This document shows positions 8,284-16,997 of a DNA stretch of 64,000 nucleotides, in pieces. The translations under genes were made by a program, and so were the position numbers. Position 1 is the first letter of the stretch, and each line of letters starts with the position of its first letter. Source of the DNA: Streptomyces sp. GS7 (GTDB lineage Bacteria > Actinomycetota > Actinomycetes > Streptomycetales > Streptomycetaceae); NCBI RefSeq assembly GCF_009834125.1, contig NZ_CP047146.1, forward strand, positions 2,349,501 through 2,413,500. The letters run 5' to 3'. The notes beneath the pieces were generated by a model. That model ran no database searches. It had not been told where the DNA came from and saw only the letters and a list, made by a program, of their open reading frames with translations.

Positions 8284-8952
8284 ATGGGGATCACGTCGGC
8301 ATGGGGCATCAGCCCGCACGACGACAGCGTCATCAGCGCGCTGGAGCCGCGTATGCGGCCGTTGATCGAGTCGGTCCGGGCCCTGCCGGAATCCCGCGAG
8401 CGATGGCAGCGCTGGGCGGCGGAGCCGCTGCCGGACTGGCGCGGCTGGTACGGGCGTGGCGGCGGGGCAGGCCGCGCTGCGATGCCGGAACGGGAGCGCG
8501 AGCGCATCGACGCGCTGATCGATTCGTTCCACGACCTCACGCGCGCGGGGCCGTTCGACGAGTTCTATGACGGCAGGGACGATGACGACGACTTCTCGAT
8601 CCTCAACGACGTCTGGAGTGACGACTTCGGAGAGCTCGTCCCCTTCCTCGCGGTGCACTCCAAGGACTATGCGGTCCCGGCCCTCTTCCATGCGATCGGC
8701 AGCCGACGGGCGGCGCTGATACCGGGCTGGATCGGCAACTTCGTGCTCTCTGCGGAGCAGGTGCGCCAGAGCTTGCCGCAGATCGAGGCGGCCTTCTCCT
8801 TCACGGCGAAGCAGCGCGCCGCCGCCGAGGACCAGCTCTGGCTCGATGAGCGCCCGGGGGAGGAGAGCGTGCTCGACGGGCCGCTCCGCTGCTGGCGTGA
8901 GGCCGCGGCGCACGGCCTGGGGCTGTGCGGCGCCGCCGTGCATGTCTGGTGA
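8284..8952 (+). CDS. hypothetical protein, mostly helical and acidic
   Basis: 222 aa, not recognised. It has an N-terminal helical part with an RERERIDALIDSF segment, an acidic run D-G-R-D-D-D-D-D-D-F around residue 100, and a C-terminal half with scattered Trp (G-W-I-G-N-F, D-Q-L-W-L-D, C-W-R-E). No signal peptide or membrane segment. Start ATG 8284 is supported by GGGGGAGCGGA (8269-8279); the longer open frame from 8128 is Arg-rich and unlikely. A partial DNA-damage-type promoter lies upstream, and it sits just ahead of the SNF2 gene on the same strand (58 bp). Co-transcription with the helicase cassette is possible but not shown. Confidence 0.65.
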   Translation: MGITSAWGISPHDDSVISALEPRMRPLIESVRALPESRERWQRWAAEPLPDWRGWYGRGGGAGRAAMPERERERIDALIDSFHDLTRAGPFDEFYDGRDDDDDFSILNDVWSDDFGELVPFLAVHSKDYAVPALFHAIGSRRAALIPGWIGNFVLSAEQVRQSLPQIEAAFSFTAKQRAAAEDQLWLDERPGEESVLDGPLRCWREAAAHGLGLCGAAVHVW

Positions 8953-9010
8953 TCCACTGGGCCGGCCTCCGGGGGGGAGGCACGGCCGTCTGAACGACGA
9001 GGGGGAGAGC

Positions 9011-12000
9011 GTGCGTACGACCGTAGACTCGCAGGCCGGGGATGTCAGGGAAGTGAGCCGGGCGCGGTGGGCCCGGCGGGCGCCGCGATCGGCGCGCAAG
9101 GATCCGGAAGCAGCAGGGGACGGCATGGTGAGGCAGCGGGAGGCGGCGGTAGGGGCGCCCCGACCGCCGGTCGCCTCGCCCGCCGTGCGCGCCTCGGCGG
9201 CGGGAGGTGACGCCGGACTTTCCGTGGCCGTGGCGGAGTGTGCCGCAGTGTTCCTGCCCGCCCTCCCGCCGCGCGCCGGGAAGGTCGCCTTCTGGCGGCC
9301 CGATGGCGGACTGCTCCCCGAGGTTGCGGAGGGTGCGGCCGGCGGTGACGGGGCGGAGCCGGACGGCGCGGGTCCGGGAGGCTCCGGCGCCGTGCCCGGG
9401 CAGCTGACCGTTGCGCGGCGCCACGGTAACGGCGCGCGCAGCCGTACCGTCCCGGCTCTGCTGCTCTCGCTGCCCGAGGCGGTTCCGCTGCTGGTCCGCG
9501 CCCGGCATGATCCCGCTGCCCACCCGGCCGCCGCCTGCTGGGGCGCGGCCGCACTCCAGGCTCTGCATCTCGTCGCGCGCGGCAGACTGCTGCCGGGGCT
9601 GACCGCCGAGGACACCGACGCCTGGCGCGCCGGACCCCTCGACCCCGACGACGTTGCGCACCTCCGGGCCGTCGCCGCCGCCATGCCCGCCGAGGCGTAT
9701 GCCGTGCCGCTCCCCGGCAGCCGACCGCTCCAGCTGCCTGATCCGTCCGATCTTGTGCGGCACTTCGTGGACGCCGTCGTCGACACCCTGCCGCGCACGC
9801 CCGCAGCCGAGCTGGTGGCCGGGGCTCCGTTCGCCGCGACCGCCCCGCAGTGCCTTCCCGGTGCCCGTGCGTGGGCCGCCGAGGTCGCGTCCGGTGTGGA
9901 CGCAGGGGTGCGGCTCTCGCTGCGCCTCGACCTCGCGCCCCATCAGCTCTTCGACACCCGGGAGGACGGCCAGCCCGTCGACGCCGGGGAGGACGGCCCA
10001 CCCGACGGCGATGACGACGGGTGGGGGCGGCCCCCCGGTGCGGCCGGAGCCGAGGAGCGCCGCGCGGCGGCGGCCGTGCTGCAGGTGCAGAGCCTCACCG
10101 ACCCGACCCTGGTGGCCGACGCCCGTCAGCTCTGGGAGGGCGAGGGGGCCGATCATTTCGGGCCGCGGTCCCGTGTCGACACCCTTCTCGCGCTGCGCCG
10201 CGCCGCCCGCGTCTGGGCCCCGCTCACCCGCCTCCTGGAGCGGCCGGTGCCCGACGTACTGCCGCTCGGTGAGGAGGAGTTGTACGAGCTGCTGGGGGAG
10301 GCCGCGCCGCGGCTGGGCGCCGCCGGTGTGGCCGTCCACTGGCCCAGGGAGCTGGCCCGGGGGCTGACCGCGGCGGCGGTGCTCCGGCCCGCGCCGGGCT
10401 CGGCCGCGGACGGCTTCGGATTCTTCGACGCCGGCGAACTGGCCCAGTTCCGCTGGCAGGTGGCGATGGACGGCGTCCCGCTCACCGAGGCGGAGATGGA
10501 CGCGCTGGCCGAGGCGCACCGCCCCGTCGTACGGCTGCGCGACCAGTGGGTTCTGGTCGACCCGGAGCTCGTCCGCAAGGCGCGCAAGCGCGAACTGGGC
10601 TACCTGGACCCGGCCGAAGCGCTTGCGGCGACGCTTGACGGCACCGCGGAGGTGGACGGCGAGGAGGTCGAAGTGGTGCCCCTGGGGGCCCTTGCCGCGC
10701 TGCGCGGGCGCCTCACCGCTCCGCCGGGCCCGCTGCCGCAGCCGCCCGGGCTGCGGGCGACGCTGCGCGACTACCAACTCCGCGGCATGGCCTGGCTCGA
10801 CACCATGGCCGCCACCGGCCTCGGCGGCTGTCTCGCCGACGACATGGGCCTGGGCAAGACCATCACCGTCATCGCGCTCCACCTGCACCGCCGGCCCACC
10901 GAGCCCGTCCTCGTCGTCTGCCCCGCCTCGCTGCTCGGCAACTGGCAGCGCGAGATCGAGCGGTTCGCCCCCGGCACTCCGGTGCGCCGCTTCCACGGCG
11001 CCGGCCGCAGCCTCGACGGCGTGGCCGGCGGCTTCGTGCTGACGACCTACGGGACGATGCGCAGCAGCGCCGCCCAACTGGCCGGCCTTTCCTGGGCATG
11101 GGTGGTCGCCGATGAGGCGCAGCACGTGAAGAACCCGCGGTCGTCGACCGCCAGGGCGCTGCGCGGCATCAAGGCCCCGGCGCGGATCGCCCTCACCGGC
11201 ACGCCCGTCGAGAACAACCTCTCCGAGTTGTGGGCCCTGCTGGATTGGACCACGCCTGGGCTCCTCGGCCCCCTGAAGACGTTCCGCGCGCTGCACGCCA
11301 GGGAGGTCGAGGGCGGCGAGGACCCGCAGGCGACGGAGCGACTGGCCAGGCTGGTGCGGCCGTTCATCCTGCGCCGCAAGAAATCCGACCCGGGCATCGC
11401 GCCCGAACTCCCGCCCAAGACCGAGACGGACCACCCGGTTCCGCTGGGCCGCGAACAGGCCGCGCTGTATCAGGCCGTCGTCCGCGAGACGCTCGCCCGG
11501 ATCGAGGCCGCCGAGGGCATCGCGCGGCGCGGCCTGGTCATGAAACTGCTCACCGCCCTCAAACAGATCTGCAACCACCCCGCGCAGTATCTGAAAGAGG
11601 CCGCCCCCGGGCTCGCGGCCCGCTCCGGGAAGCTCGAGCTCCTCGACGAACTCCTGGACACGATCGTCGCCGAGGGCGGCGCCACGTTGGTCTTCACCCA
11701 GTACGTGGGCATGGCGCGGCTGCTCGAACGCCATCTCACCACCCGCGGGATCTCCAGCCAACTCCTGCACGGCGGCACCCCGGTGGCCGAGCGGGAGAAG
11801 ATGGTCGACCGCTTCCAGGCGGGCCGGGTGCCGGTCTTCCTGCTGTCCCTGAAGGCGGCGGGCACCGGCCTGAACCTCACCCGCGCCGGACATGTGATCC
11901 ACTACGACCGCTGGTGGAACCCGGCGGTGGAGGAGCAGGCCACCGACCGCGCCTACCGCATCGGCCAGACCCAGCCCGTCCAGGTCCACCGGCTGATCGC

Positions 12001-12148
12001 CGAGGGCACCGTCGAGGACAACATCGCCCAACTCCTCGCCGCCAAGCGGGCGCTCGCGGACGCCGTGCTCTCCGGGAGCGAGAGCGCGCTCACCGAGCTG
12101 ACCGATGCCGAACTGGCCGATCTCGTGTCCTTGAGGAGGCCCGGATGA
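9011..12148 (+). CDS. SNF2/Rad54-family helicase-like ATPase
   Basis: About 1045 aa. The N-terminal half is the bacterial SNF2-associated region (roughly residues 50-560; the second part resembles DUF3670). The SWI2/SNF2 ATPase motor follows: Q-L-R-G-M-A-W-L-D; motif I LADDMGLGKT at about 608-617; motif II DEAQHVKN at about 701; TGTPVENNLSELWALLD; motif V LSLKAAGTGLNLT; and motif VI ATDRAYRIGQTQPVQVHR near 976. These motors translocate on double-stranded DNA. Start GTG 9011 follows GAGGGGGA at 8999; ATG 9125 is an alternative. The stop overlaps the next start (ATGA at 12145), so it is translationally coupled to the SWIM protein, a partner commonly found beside bacterial SNF2 proteins. Confidence 0.9.
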   Translation: MRTTVDSQAGDVREVSRARWARRAPRSARKDPEAAGDGMVRQREAAVGAPRPPVASPAVRASAAGGDAGLSVAVAECAAVFLPALPPRAGKVAFWRPDGGLLPEVAEGAAGGDGAEPDGAGPGGSGAVPGQLTVARRHGNGARSRTVPALLLSLPEAVPLLVRARHDPAAHPAAACWGAAALQALHLVARGRLLPGLTAEDTDAWRAGPLDPDDVAHLRAVAAAMPAEAYAVPLPGSRPLQLPDPSDLVRHFVDAVVDTLPRTPAAELVAGAPFAATAPQCLPGARAWAAEVASGVDAGVRLSLRLDLAPHQLFDTREDGQPVDAGEDGPPDGDDDGWGRPPGAAGAEERRAAAAVLQVQSLTDPTLVADARQLWEGEGADHFGPRSRVDTLLALRRAARVWAPLTRLLERPVPDVLPLGEEELYELLGEAAPRLGAAGVAVHWPRELARGLTAAAVLRPAPGSAADGFGFFDAGELAQFRWQVAMDGVPLTEAEMDALAEAHRPVVRLRDQWVLVDPELVRKARKRELGYLDPAEALAATLDGTAEVDGEEVEVVPLGALAALRGRLTAPPGPLPQPPGLRATLRDYQLRGMAWLDTMAATGLGGCLADDMGLGKTITVIALHLHRRPTEPVLVVCPASLLGNWQREIERFAPGTPVRRFHGAGRSLDGVAGGFVLTTYGTMRSSAAQLAGLSWAWVVADEAQHVKNPRSSTARALRGIKAPARIALTGTPVENNLSELWALLDWTTPGLLGPLKTFRALHAREVEGGEDPQATERLARLVRPFILRRKKSDPGIAPELPPKTETDHPVPLGREQAALYQAVVRETLARIEAAEGIARRGLVMKLLTALKQICNHPAQYLKEAAPGLAARSGKLELLDELLDTIVAEGGATLVFTQYVGMARLLERHLTTRGISSQLLHGGTPVAEREKMVDRFQAGRVPVFLLSLKAAGTGLNLTRAGHVIHYDRWWNPAVEEQATDRAYRIGQTQPVQVHRLIAEGTVEDNIAQLLAAKRALADAVLSGSESALTELTDAELADLVSLRRPG

Positions 12149-13656
12149 GTCCTGTCTTCCAGGGACGTCCCGGCGCCCCGCGGCGCACCGCCGCGGCGGA
12201 CCTGCCCGCCCGCGCGGACCGTTCGCGCACGTTCCCGCCGCTGCCGGACCGCACCGCTGCCGGGGAGCCGTTCGCCGTGTCCTGGTGGGGCGGCGCCTGG
12301 CTGGCGGCGCTGGAGAGCACCGCACTCGACGGTGCCCGGCTCGCCCGCGGCCGGACCTACGCCCAGGACGGCCATGTGGACACGATCAACATCACCCCGG
12401 GGCGCATCCTGGCGACCGTACGGGGCAGCCGGCCCCGGCCGTACAGTGCCGAGATCCGCCTGGGGACGCTCCCCGAAGCGGGCTGGGACGCCCTCCTGGA
12501 CGCCGTCGCCGCGGAGCCCGCGCACCTCACCGCCCTGCTGGCCAAGCAGCTGCCCCGCGCGCTGGCGGAGGCGGAGAAGGGGCTTCTCCCGGGGCCGGGC
12601 GACCTGGTGCCCCGGTGTTCCTGCCCCGACCACGGCAGGCCCTGCAAGCACGCAGCGGCGCTCTGCTTCCAGGTGGCCCGTCTGCTGGACGCCGACCCGT
12701 TCGTCCTGCTGCTGATGCGCGGCCGCGGCGAGCGGGAACTCCTCGACGAGCTCTCGCGCCGGCACACCGCCCACACCGCGCGGGAGAGCCGGACCCAGAC
12801 CGTCCTCATGGCGACGCCGCTGCCCGGAGGCGGTGCATCCGCTGCCGCTCGCTCAGCGGTGGGACCGGGGCCGGCGGCCGGCCGGACGGGGGCGGCCGGG
12901 CCTGCCGGCGCGGTGGTGCCGGGCCCGCTCCCCACGGCCACGGAGGAGGCCGGGCAGGCCGCAGCGGCGGCATCGGCACCCCGCGGTGTCCTCGCCCGGG
13001 AAGCCCTGGCGGACCGCCCCAGGCCGCCGCTCCCGCCGCCCCCGGCGGTGCCGTCGGACCCCGGCCAACCGCCGGCCCTCCCGGACGCCGACGGGCTCCC
13101 GTTCCACGCGGCCACCCTCGAATTCCTGGCCGCCGACGCCGTGGCCCGCGCCCATGCCTGCGTCACCGCCGCCGGAGCCCCGGCCGCCGGGGGCGCGCGC
13201 CCGACCGCCCCCGGCCCCTATCCGGCGCTGCCCCCGTGGGAGGACGCCGTCCGCCTGGCCGCGACCGCCCACCCCACCGCCGGACTGACCGCCACCACCC
13301 GGGCCCTCTACCGCGACCTCGCGGCGACGACCGGCCGTAAGCCCGCGGACGTCGCCCGCTCCGTCGCCGCCTGGCGGCAGGGCGGCCGTGCGGGCCTCGC
13401 CGTGCTGGAGGCCACCTGGAACCCCCCGGCAGGCGACTTCGACCGCGCCCGCAGCGCGCTGCTGTCCGCCGGCCTGCCCGCCCTGCGCCCGCGCCACAAC
13501 CACCTCACCGCCCCCGACCGCGGCATCCAGCTGCGCTTCGGCCACGACCACCGCTGGTACCCCTACGAATCCGAGCCCGGAGCCGAGGACTGGTGGCCCG
13601 CCGGGCCCGCGGACCCCGACCCCGTAGGCGCGCTGACCTCCCTGGTGGAGCGATGA
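12145..13656 (+). CDS. SWIM zinc-finger protein
   Basis: 503 aa. The SWIM motif C-S-C-P-D-H-G-R-P-C-K-H (CxCx6CxH), which binds zinc and mediates DNA or protein contacts, lies near residues 158-169. Before it is a globular region with the typical S-W-W-G-x-A-W and Y-A-x-x-G-x-V start. After it is a long Ala/Pro/Gly-rich linker (about 220-320), then a C-terminal domain ending R-F-G-H-D-H-R-W-Y-P-Y. SWIM proteins adjacent to SNF2 ATPases are a known bacterial pairing. Both ends are coupled: ATGA overlaps with the SNF2 gene (12145-12148) and with the next gene (13653-13656). Its own ribosome site is GAGGAGGCCCGG, within the SNF2 3' end. Confidence 0.87.
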   Translation: MSPVFQGRPGAPRRTAAADLPARADRSRTFPPLPDRTAAGEPFAVSWWGGAWLAALESTALDGARLARGRTYAQDGHVDTINITPGRILATVRGSRPRPYSAEIRLGTLPEAGWDALLDAVAAEPAHLTALLAKQLPRALAEAEKGLLPGPGDLVPRCSCPDHGRPCKHAAALCFQVARLLDADPFVLLLMRGRGERELLDELSRRHTAHTARESRTQTVLMATPLPGGGASAAARSAVGPGPAAGRTGAAGPAGAVVPGPLPTATEEAGQAAAAASAPRGVLAREALADRPRPPLPPPPAVPSDPGQPPALPDADGLPFHAATLEFLAADAVARAHACVTAAGAPAAGGARPTAPGPYPALPPWEDAVRLAATAHPTAGLTATTRALYRDLAATTGRKPADVARSVAAWRQGGRAGLAVLEATWNPPAGDFDRARSALLSAGLPALRPRHNHLTAPDRGIQLRFGHDHRWYPYESEPGAEDWWPAGPADPDPVGALTSLVER

Positions 13657-15602
13657 CTAACCTCAGGGCCGTGGAAGGTCTCGACACACTCACCCGATCC
13701 CTCGCGCAGCGCACCCCCGAGCAGCTCGCCGCACTCCTCACCCGCCACGCCGAGCCGCTCGCCCGCCGCCCGGCCCCCACCCAACTGCGTGGCCTGGCCA
13801 CCGCGTTGTGGTCGTACGAGACCCTTCACCACCTGGTGCTGCACCTCGACCACCCCCGCCTGCAGGTGCTCGCCACCACCGCCCGCATCAGCCAGGAGCG
13901 CGCCGGCCGTGACGCCCCCGCGCCCGCCGCCCCCGCCCCGGGTGCCGACTATCAGTCCCTGATGGCGCACCGGCTGTCCTTCCCGCAGCTGGCCACCGAA
14001 CCGGTTCCGCCTGAGGACGTGTACGCCGCGCTCGGGGCCGCCGCACCCGGCCCCGAGCGGAGCGCCGCCGAAGCCGCCCTCGAATCCCTCTACGCCGACG
14101 GGATCGCCGCGCCCGGCGAGGAGGGCGCCGTCGTCGTCCCGCCGCGCGTCGCGCAGCTCCTGGCCGCCCACGACCTGGGGCCGTTCGCCGCGCACGCCCC
14201 GATGCCGGTCCCCGACGACGCCCCCGGGCACCGCGACCGCCCCGGGGTGCCCGCCCCGCGGACCTCCCCGCACGACGAGTCCCAGACCGCCGCCGCACAC
14301 CTGGCCACCACCCTGGAGCGCCTCCTCGCCTCCCTGGCCGAGCAGCCCGCCGCACTGCGCAAATCAGGCGGCCTCACCCTCCGCGAGATCAAACGCCTGG
14401 CCAAGGCCGCCGGCACCACCGAACCGCACACCCGCCTCCTCCTCGACCTCGCCCTCGCCGCCGACCTGATCGCGCTGACCCGCAGCCCGTCAGGGATCAC
14501 CGCACTCCCCACCGGCGCCTACGACGACTGGCTCGGCAGCCCGCCGGGCGAACGCCTCGCTCCCGTACTGGCCGCCTGGTCCGGCCTCTGGGCCGTCCCC
14601 ACCCACACCCCGTTCGGCGAGACCCCGACGGCCCTGGTCCGCGGACACGACCGGCACGCCCCCGCCCTCCGGTACGCCCTCCTGGCAGCCCTCGCCGACG
14701 TCCCCCCGGGCGCCGGAGCCCCGCTGCCGCCCCTGCCGCCCACGGAATCCCCGGAGCAGGAGGACGCCCGCGCCGCGCTGCGGCATCTCCTGCGCGCGGC
14801 GGACTGGCACCGTCCGCTCGGCGTCACCGAGCAGCCGATGGCCGAGGAGCGCGCCGCCCACACCCTCCACGAAGCGGCCCACCTCGGGCTCATCGCCCAC
14901 GGCACCCTCACCCCCCTGGGCCGGGCCCTGCTCACCGACCCGCGGTCCCTCGAAGAGCCGCTGCGCGACCTGCTGCCGCCGCCCCTCGAACAGGCCCACT
15001 TCCAGGCCGATCTGACCGCCGTCGTCCCCGGCCGCCCCGCCGCCGCGCTCGCCGAACTGCTCGCCTCCGCGGCCGACATCGAGTCCGAAAGCCACGCCGT
15101 GACCTGGCGCTTCACCCCCGCCTCGGTACGCCGGGCACTGGACACCGGCCACACCGCCGACACCCTCGACGACGCCCTCACCACCGTCTCGGCGACCGGC
15201 ACCCTGCCCCAGCCCCTCGGCTACCTCCTCCAGGACACCGCCCGCACCCACGGCCGGATGCGGGTGCTGCCCGCCGCCTGCTGCATCCGCTCCGACGACG
15301 AAGCCCTGGTCGGCGAACTCGCCGCGCACCGCGCCCTGCGGCAGCTCGGGCTGCGCGCCATCGCCCCGACCGTGCTGGTCAGCAGCCGCCCCCCGGCCGC
15401 CACGCTGGACGCGTTGCGCGCCGCCGGCTACGCACCCGCCCTGGAATCCGACACCGGCACCACCACCGTCGAGCGACTGCCCAGACACCGCACCAAGGCA
15501 CCCTCCCCCACGCGCGATCCGGGCGCCCCGCTCCTCCTGGCCCGGCGGCTCCTGGGGCTCCCGGCGGAGCCCCAGGAGGCCGCCCGGACTGGAGGCGGCT
15601 GA
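13653..15602 (+). CDS. helicase-associated protein, XPB/Ssl2-like (Helicase_C_3)
   Basis: 649 aa. The C-terminal third fits the Helicase_C_3 / XPB-Ssl2 N-terminal-like family: F-Q-A-D-L-T-A-V-V-P-G-R near residue 450, V-T-W-R-F-T-P-A-S-V-R-R-A-L-D near 485, and L-P-Q-P-L-G-Y-L-L-Q-D near 525. There is no Walker A or DEAD-type motif, so it is not a helicase on its own and more likely a DNA-binding or regulatory partner of the SNF2 motor. The first 200 residues carry winged-helix-like segments (L-R-E-I-K-R-L-A-K-A-A near 255 is another). The start overlaps the SWIM stop by ATGA. A convergent RNA ligase gene begins 33 bp after its stop. Confidence 0.78.
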   Translation: MTNLRAVEGLDTLTRSLAQRTPEQLAALLTRHAEPLARRPAPTQLRGLATALWSYETLHHLVLHLDHPRLQVLATTARISQERAGRDAPAPAAPAPGADYQSLMAHRLSFPQLATEPVPPEDVYAALGAAAPGPERSAAEAALESLYADGIAAPGEEGAVVVPPRVAQLLAAHDLGPFAAHAPMPVPDDAPGHRDRPGVPAPRTSPHDESQTAAAHLATTLERLLASLAEQPAALRKSGGLTLREIKRLAKAAGTTEPHTRLLLDLALAADLIALTRSPSGITALPTGAYDDWLGSPPGERLAPVLAAWSGLWAVPTHTPFGETPTALVRGHDRHAPALRYALLAALADVPPGAGAPLPPLPPTESPEQEDARAALRHLLRAADWHRPLGVTEQPMAEERAAHTLHEAAHLGLIAHGTLTPLGRALLTDPRSLEEPLRDLLPPPLEQAHFQADLTAVVPGRPAAALAELLASAADIESESHAVTWRFTPASVRRALDTGHTADTLDDALTTVSATGTLPQPLGYLLQDTARTHGRMRVLPAACCIRSDDEALVGELAAHRALRQLGLRAIAPTVLVSSRPPAATLDALRAAGYAPALESDTGTTTVERLPRHRTKAPSPTRDPGAPLLLARRLLGLPAEPQEAARTGGG

Positions 15603-15635
15603 TCCGTTCCGCCCCGGGGGGCGCGGCCCGCGGGG

Positions 15636-16712
15636 CTACTCGTACTCCGTGCCGCCCTTGCGGGTCAGATACGCCCCGCCCACCACCTTGGCGATGGCCC
15701 GACCGCCCAACTCCGCGCTGTAGCGGTCCTCCAGCGTTCGGACCACCACACCCTCCCGGATGTGCACCGCCCGTCCCGACAGCGTCTCGCGGCCCTCGGC
15801 CAGCTCCATCACCCGCCGCGCGTCATACGGACCGCTGAACAGCGTCGGCACCACCGGAAGCCGGCCGTCCAGCACCGCCGTCAGCTCCTGCGGATCCAGC
15901 CAGCGCACCCGCCCACCGGTCTCCACCGCGACGTCGAAGACCGCGTACGCGGGCGTGCCACGGCGGCTGTCCGCGCCGTACCCGAGGTCCTGGACGCCGT
16001 CCCCGTACACCTCGCCGTAGACGCCGACCCGCGACGCCCCCAACTCCTGCGCGATGTCCGCCGCGACCCGGGCGACGCCGTGCCCGCGCACCGCCCGCCA
16101 GTACAGGTTCCCGGGATCCTCGGTCAGCGCCAGCCGCTGCGCACCCAGCCCCTTGGACGTCACCAGTACGCCGCCGTCCCCGGCGCGGTAGGTCAGGCAG
16201 CAGGCCGTACCGTGCACCTTCTCCGTCACCGCCACCGGCTCCCCCTCGGCAAACACCGCCGGATACCGCTTCAGGTTCTCGATATCGATCCACGGCAGCA
16301 GATCGGGCGCCGGCTCGACTGCCCCGCTCATCGAAATCGGCACCGGCGGCACCCACTTCACGATCCCGAGCCTCACCGCGAAATCGGTCCCGCTCCGGTG
16401 CGCCTGCGCCAGATCCACGCCCGCCAGCGCCCGGGGGCGGCAGACGACGCCCTGCGACAGCTCGCCGCGCAGCCGGATCGCCTTGACCCGGTTGGCCGCG
16501 GATCCGGCGAGCTTGCCGGTCAGGCCCAGTTCGGCCACCAGCTCCTCCGGAAGCACCGCCTGCTCGGGTACGTACACGGCGAAGTCGCCCGTCCGGTAGG
16601 CGCCCTTGGCGACGACCGCGCGGTACAGCCCCACCTGCGCCAACTCCAGCGCATCGGCATGGGGATGCTCGTGAATCGTCAGTTCCTCGACCGTGACGCG
16701 CAGCGTCGACAT
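15636..16712 (-). CDS. ATP-dependent RNA ligase, DraRnl (DRB0094 / Rnl5) family
   Basis: 358 aa. The N-terminal OB-like domain (residues 1-125; H-P-H-A-D-A-L-E-L-A and F-A-V-Y-V-P-E resemble tRNA-synthetase OB domains) is followed by a nucleotidyltransferase domain. The KxxG adenylation motif is E-K-V-H-G-T with the nucleophile at Lys165, the same number as in Deinococcus DraRnl. Further motifs are V-Y-G-E-V-Y-G near 235, Y-A-V-F-D-V (motif IIIa-like) and E-G-V-V-V-R (motif IV). This family seals 3'-OH/5'-PO4 RNA ends, preferring nicks in duplexes; in Deinococcus it is radiation-responsive. Start ATG 16712 follows an A/G-rich stretch. It is convergent with the SNF2-SWIM-XPB cassette and divergent from the NB-ARC gene. 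Confidence 0.9.
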   Translation of the reverse strand: MSTLRVTVEELTIHEHPHADALELAQVGLYRAVVAKGAYRTGDFAVYVPEQAVLPEELVAELGLTGKLAGSAANRVKAIRLRGELSQGVVCRPRALAGVDLAQAHRSGTDFAVRLGIVKWVPPVPISMSGAVEPAPDLLPWIDIENLKRYPAVFAEGEPVAVTEKVHGTACCLTYRAGDGGVLVTSKGLGAQRLALTEDPGNLYWRAVRGHGVARVAADIAQELGASRVGVYGEVYGDGVQDLGYGADSRRGTPAYAVFDVAVETGGRVRWLDPQELTAVLDGRLPVVPTLFSGPYDARRVMELAEGRETLSGRAVHIREGVVVRTLEDRYSAELGGRAIAKVVGGAYLTRKGGTEYE

Positions 16713-16798
16713 GCCCGTTCCCCGTTCCTGCGTACGGCATCGGGCGCCGCCCCGTGCGGCGCTCCGCCACCACCACTGTGATCGGGTCCCCATAACTC

Positions 16799-16827
16799 GG
16801 CGACCGAATTTCACTGTTGGCGACCGA
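16799..16827. promoter_or_regulatory. direct repeat GGCGACCGA, 20-bp spacing
   Basis: GGCGACCGA occurs at 16799-16807 and 16819-16827, two helical turns apart, 90-115 bp upstream of the RNA ligase start and 53 bp from the NB-ARC promoter. An operator for either divergent gene is plausible. Confidence 0.5.
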
Positions 16828-16879
16828 CCCTGACCGAGTGGCGGTCGGAGACGTGAGCGCCGCCGTCCGCCGCGTCGCG

Positions 16880-16902
16880 TTGTCAGTGGCGTCAAGTAGC
16901 GT
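16880..16902 (+). promoter_or_regulatory. RecA-NDp (PafBC-type) promoter of the NB-ARC/TPR gene
   Basis: TTGTCAGTG, 8 bp, TAGCGT: an exact match to TTGTCRGTG-N8-TANNNT. The -10 ends 5 nt before GTG 16908, which opens the receptor's frame, so a leaderless start there is possible. Predicts DNA-damage induction. Confidence 0.8.
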
Positions 16903-16997
16903 TTCGGGTGAGGCGTCGACACGGCCGGTACGGCGTCGGAAGGCTCCGCCGGCGGCAGGCCGCGGCGGAGGACGGGACCGAAGTGGGGGAGCACACG

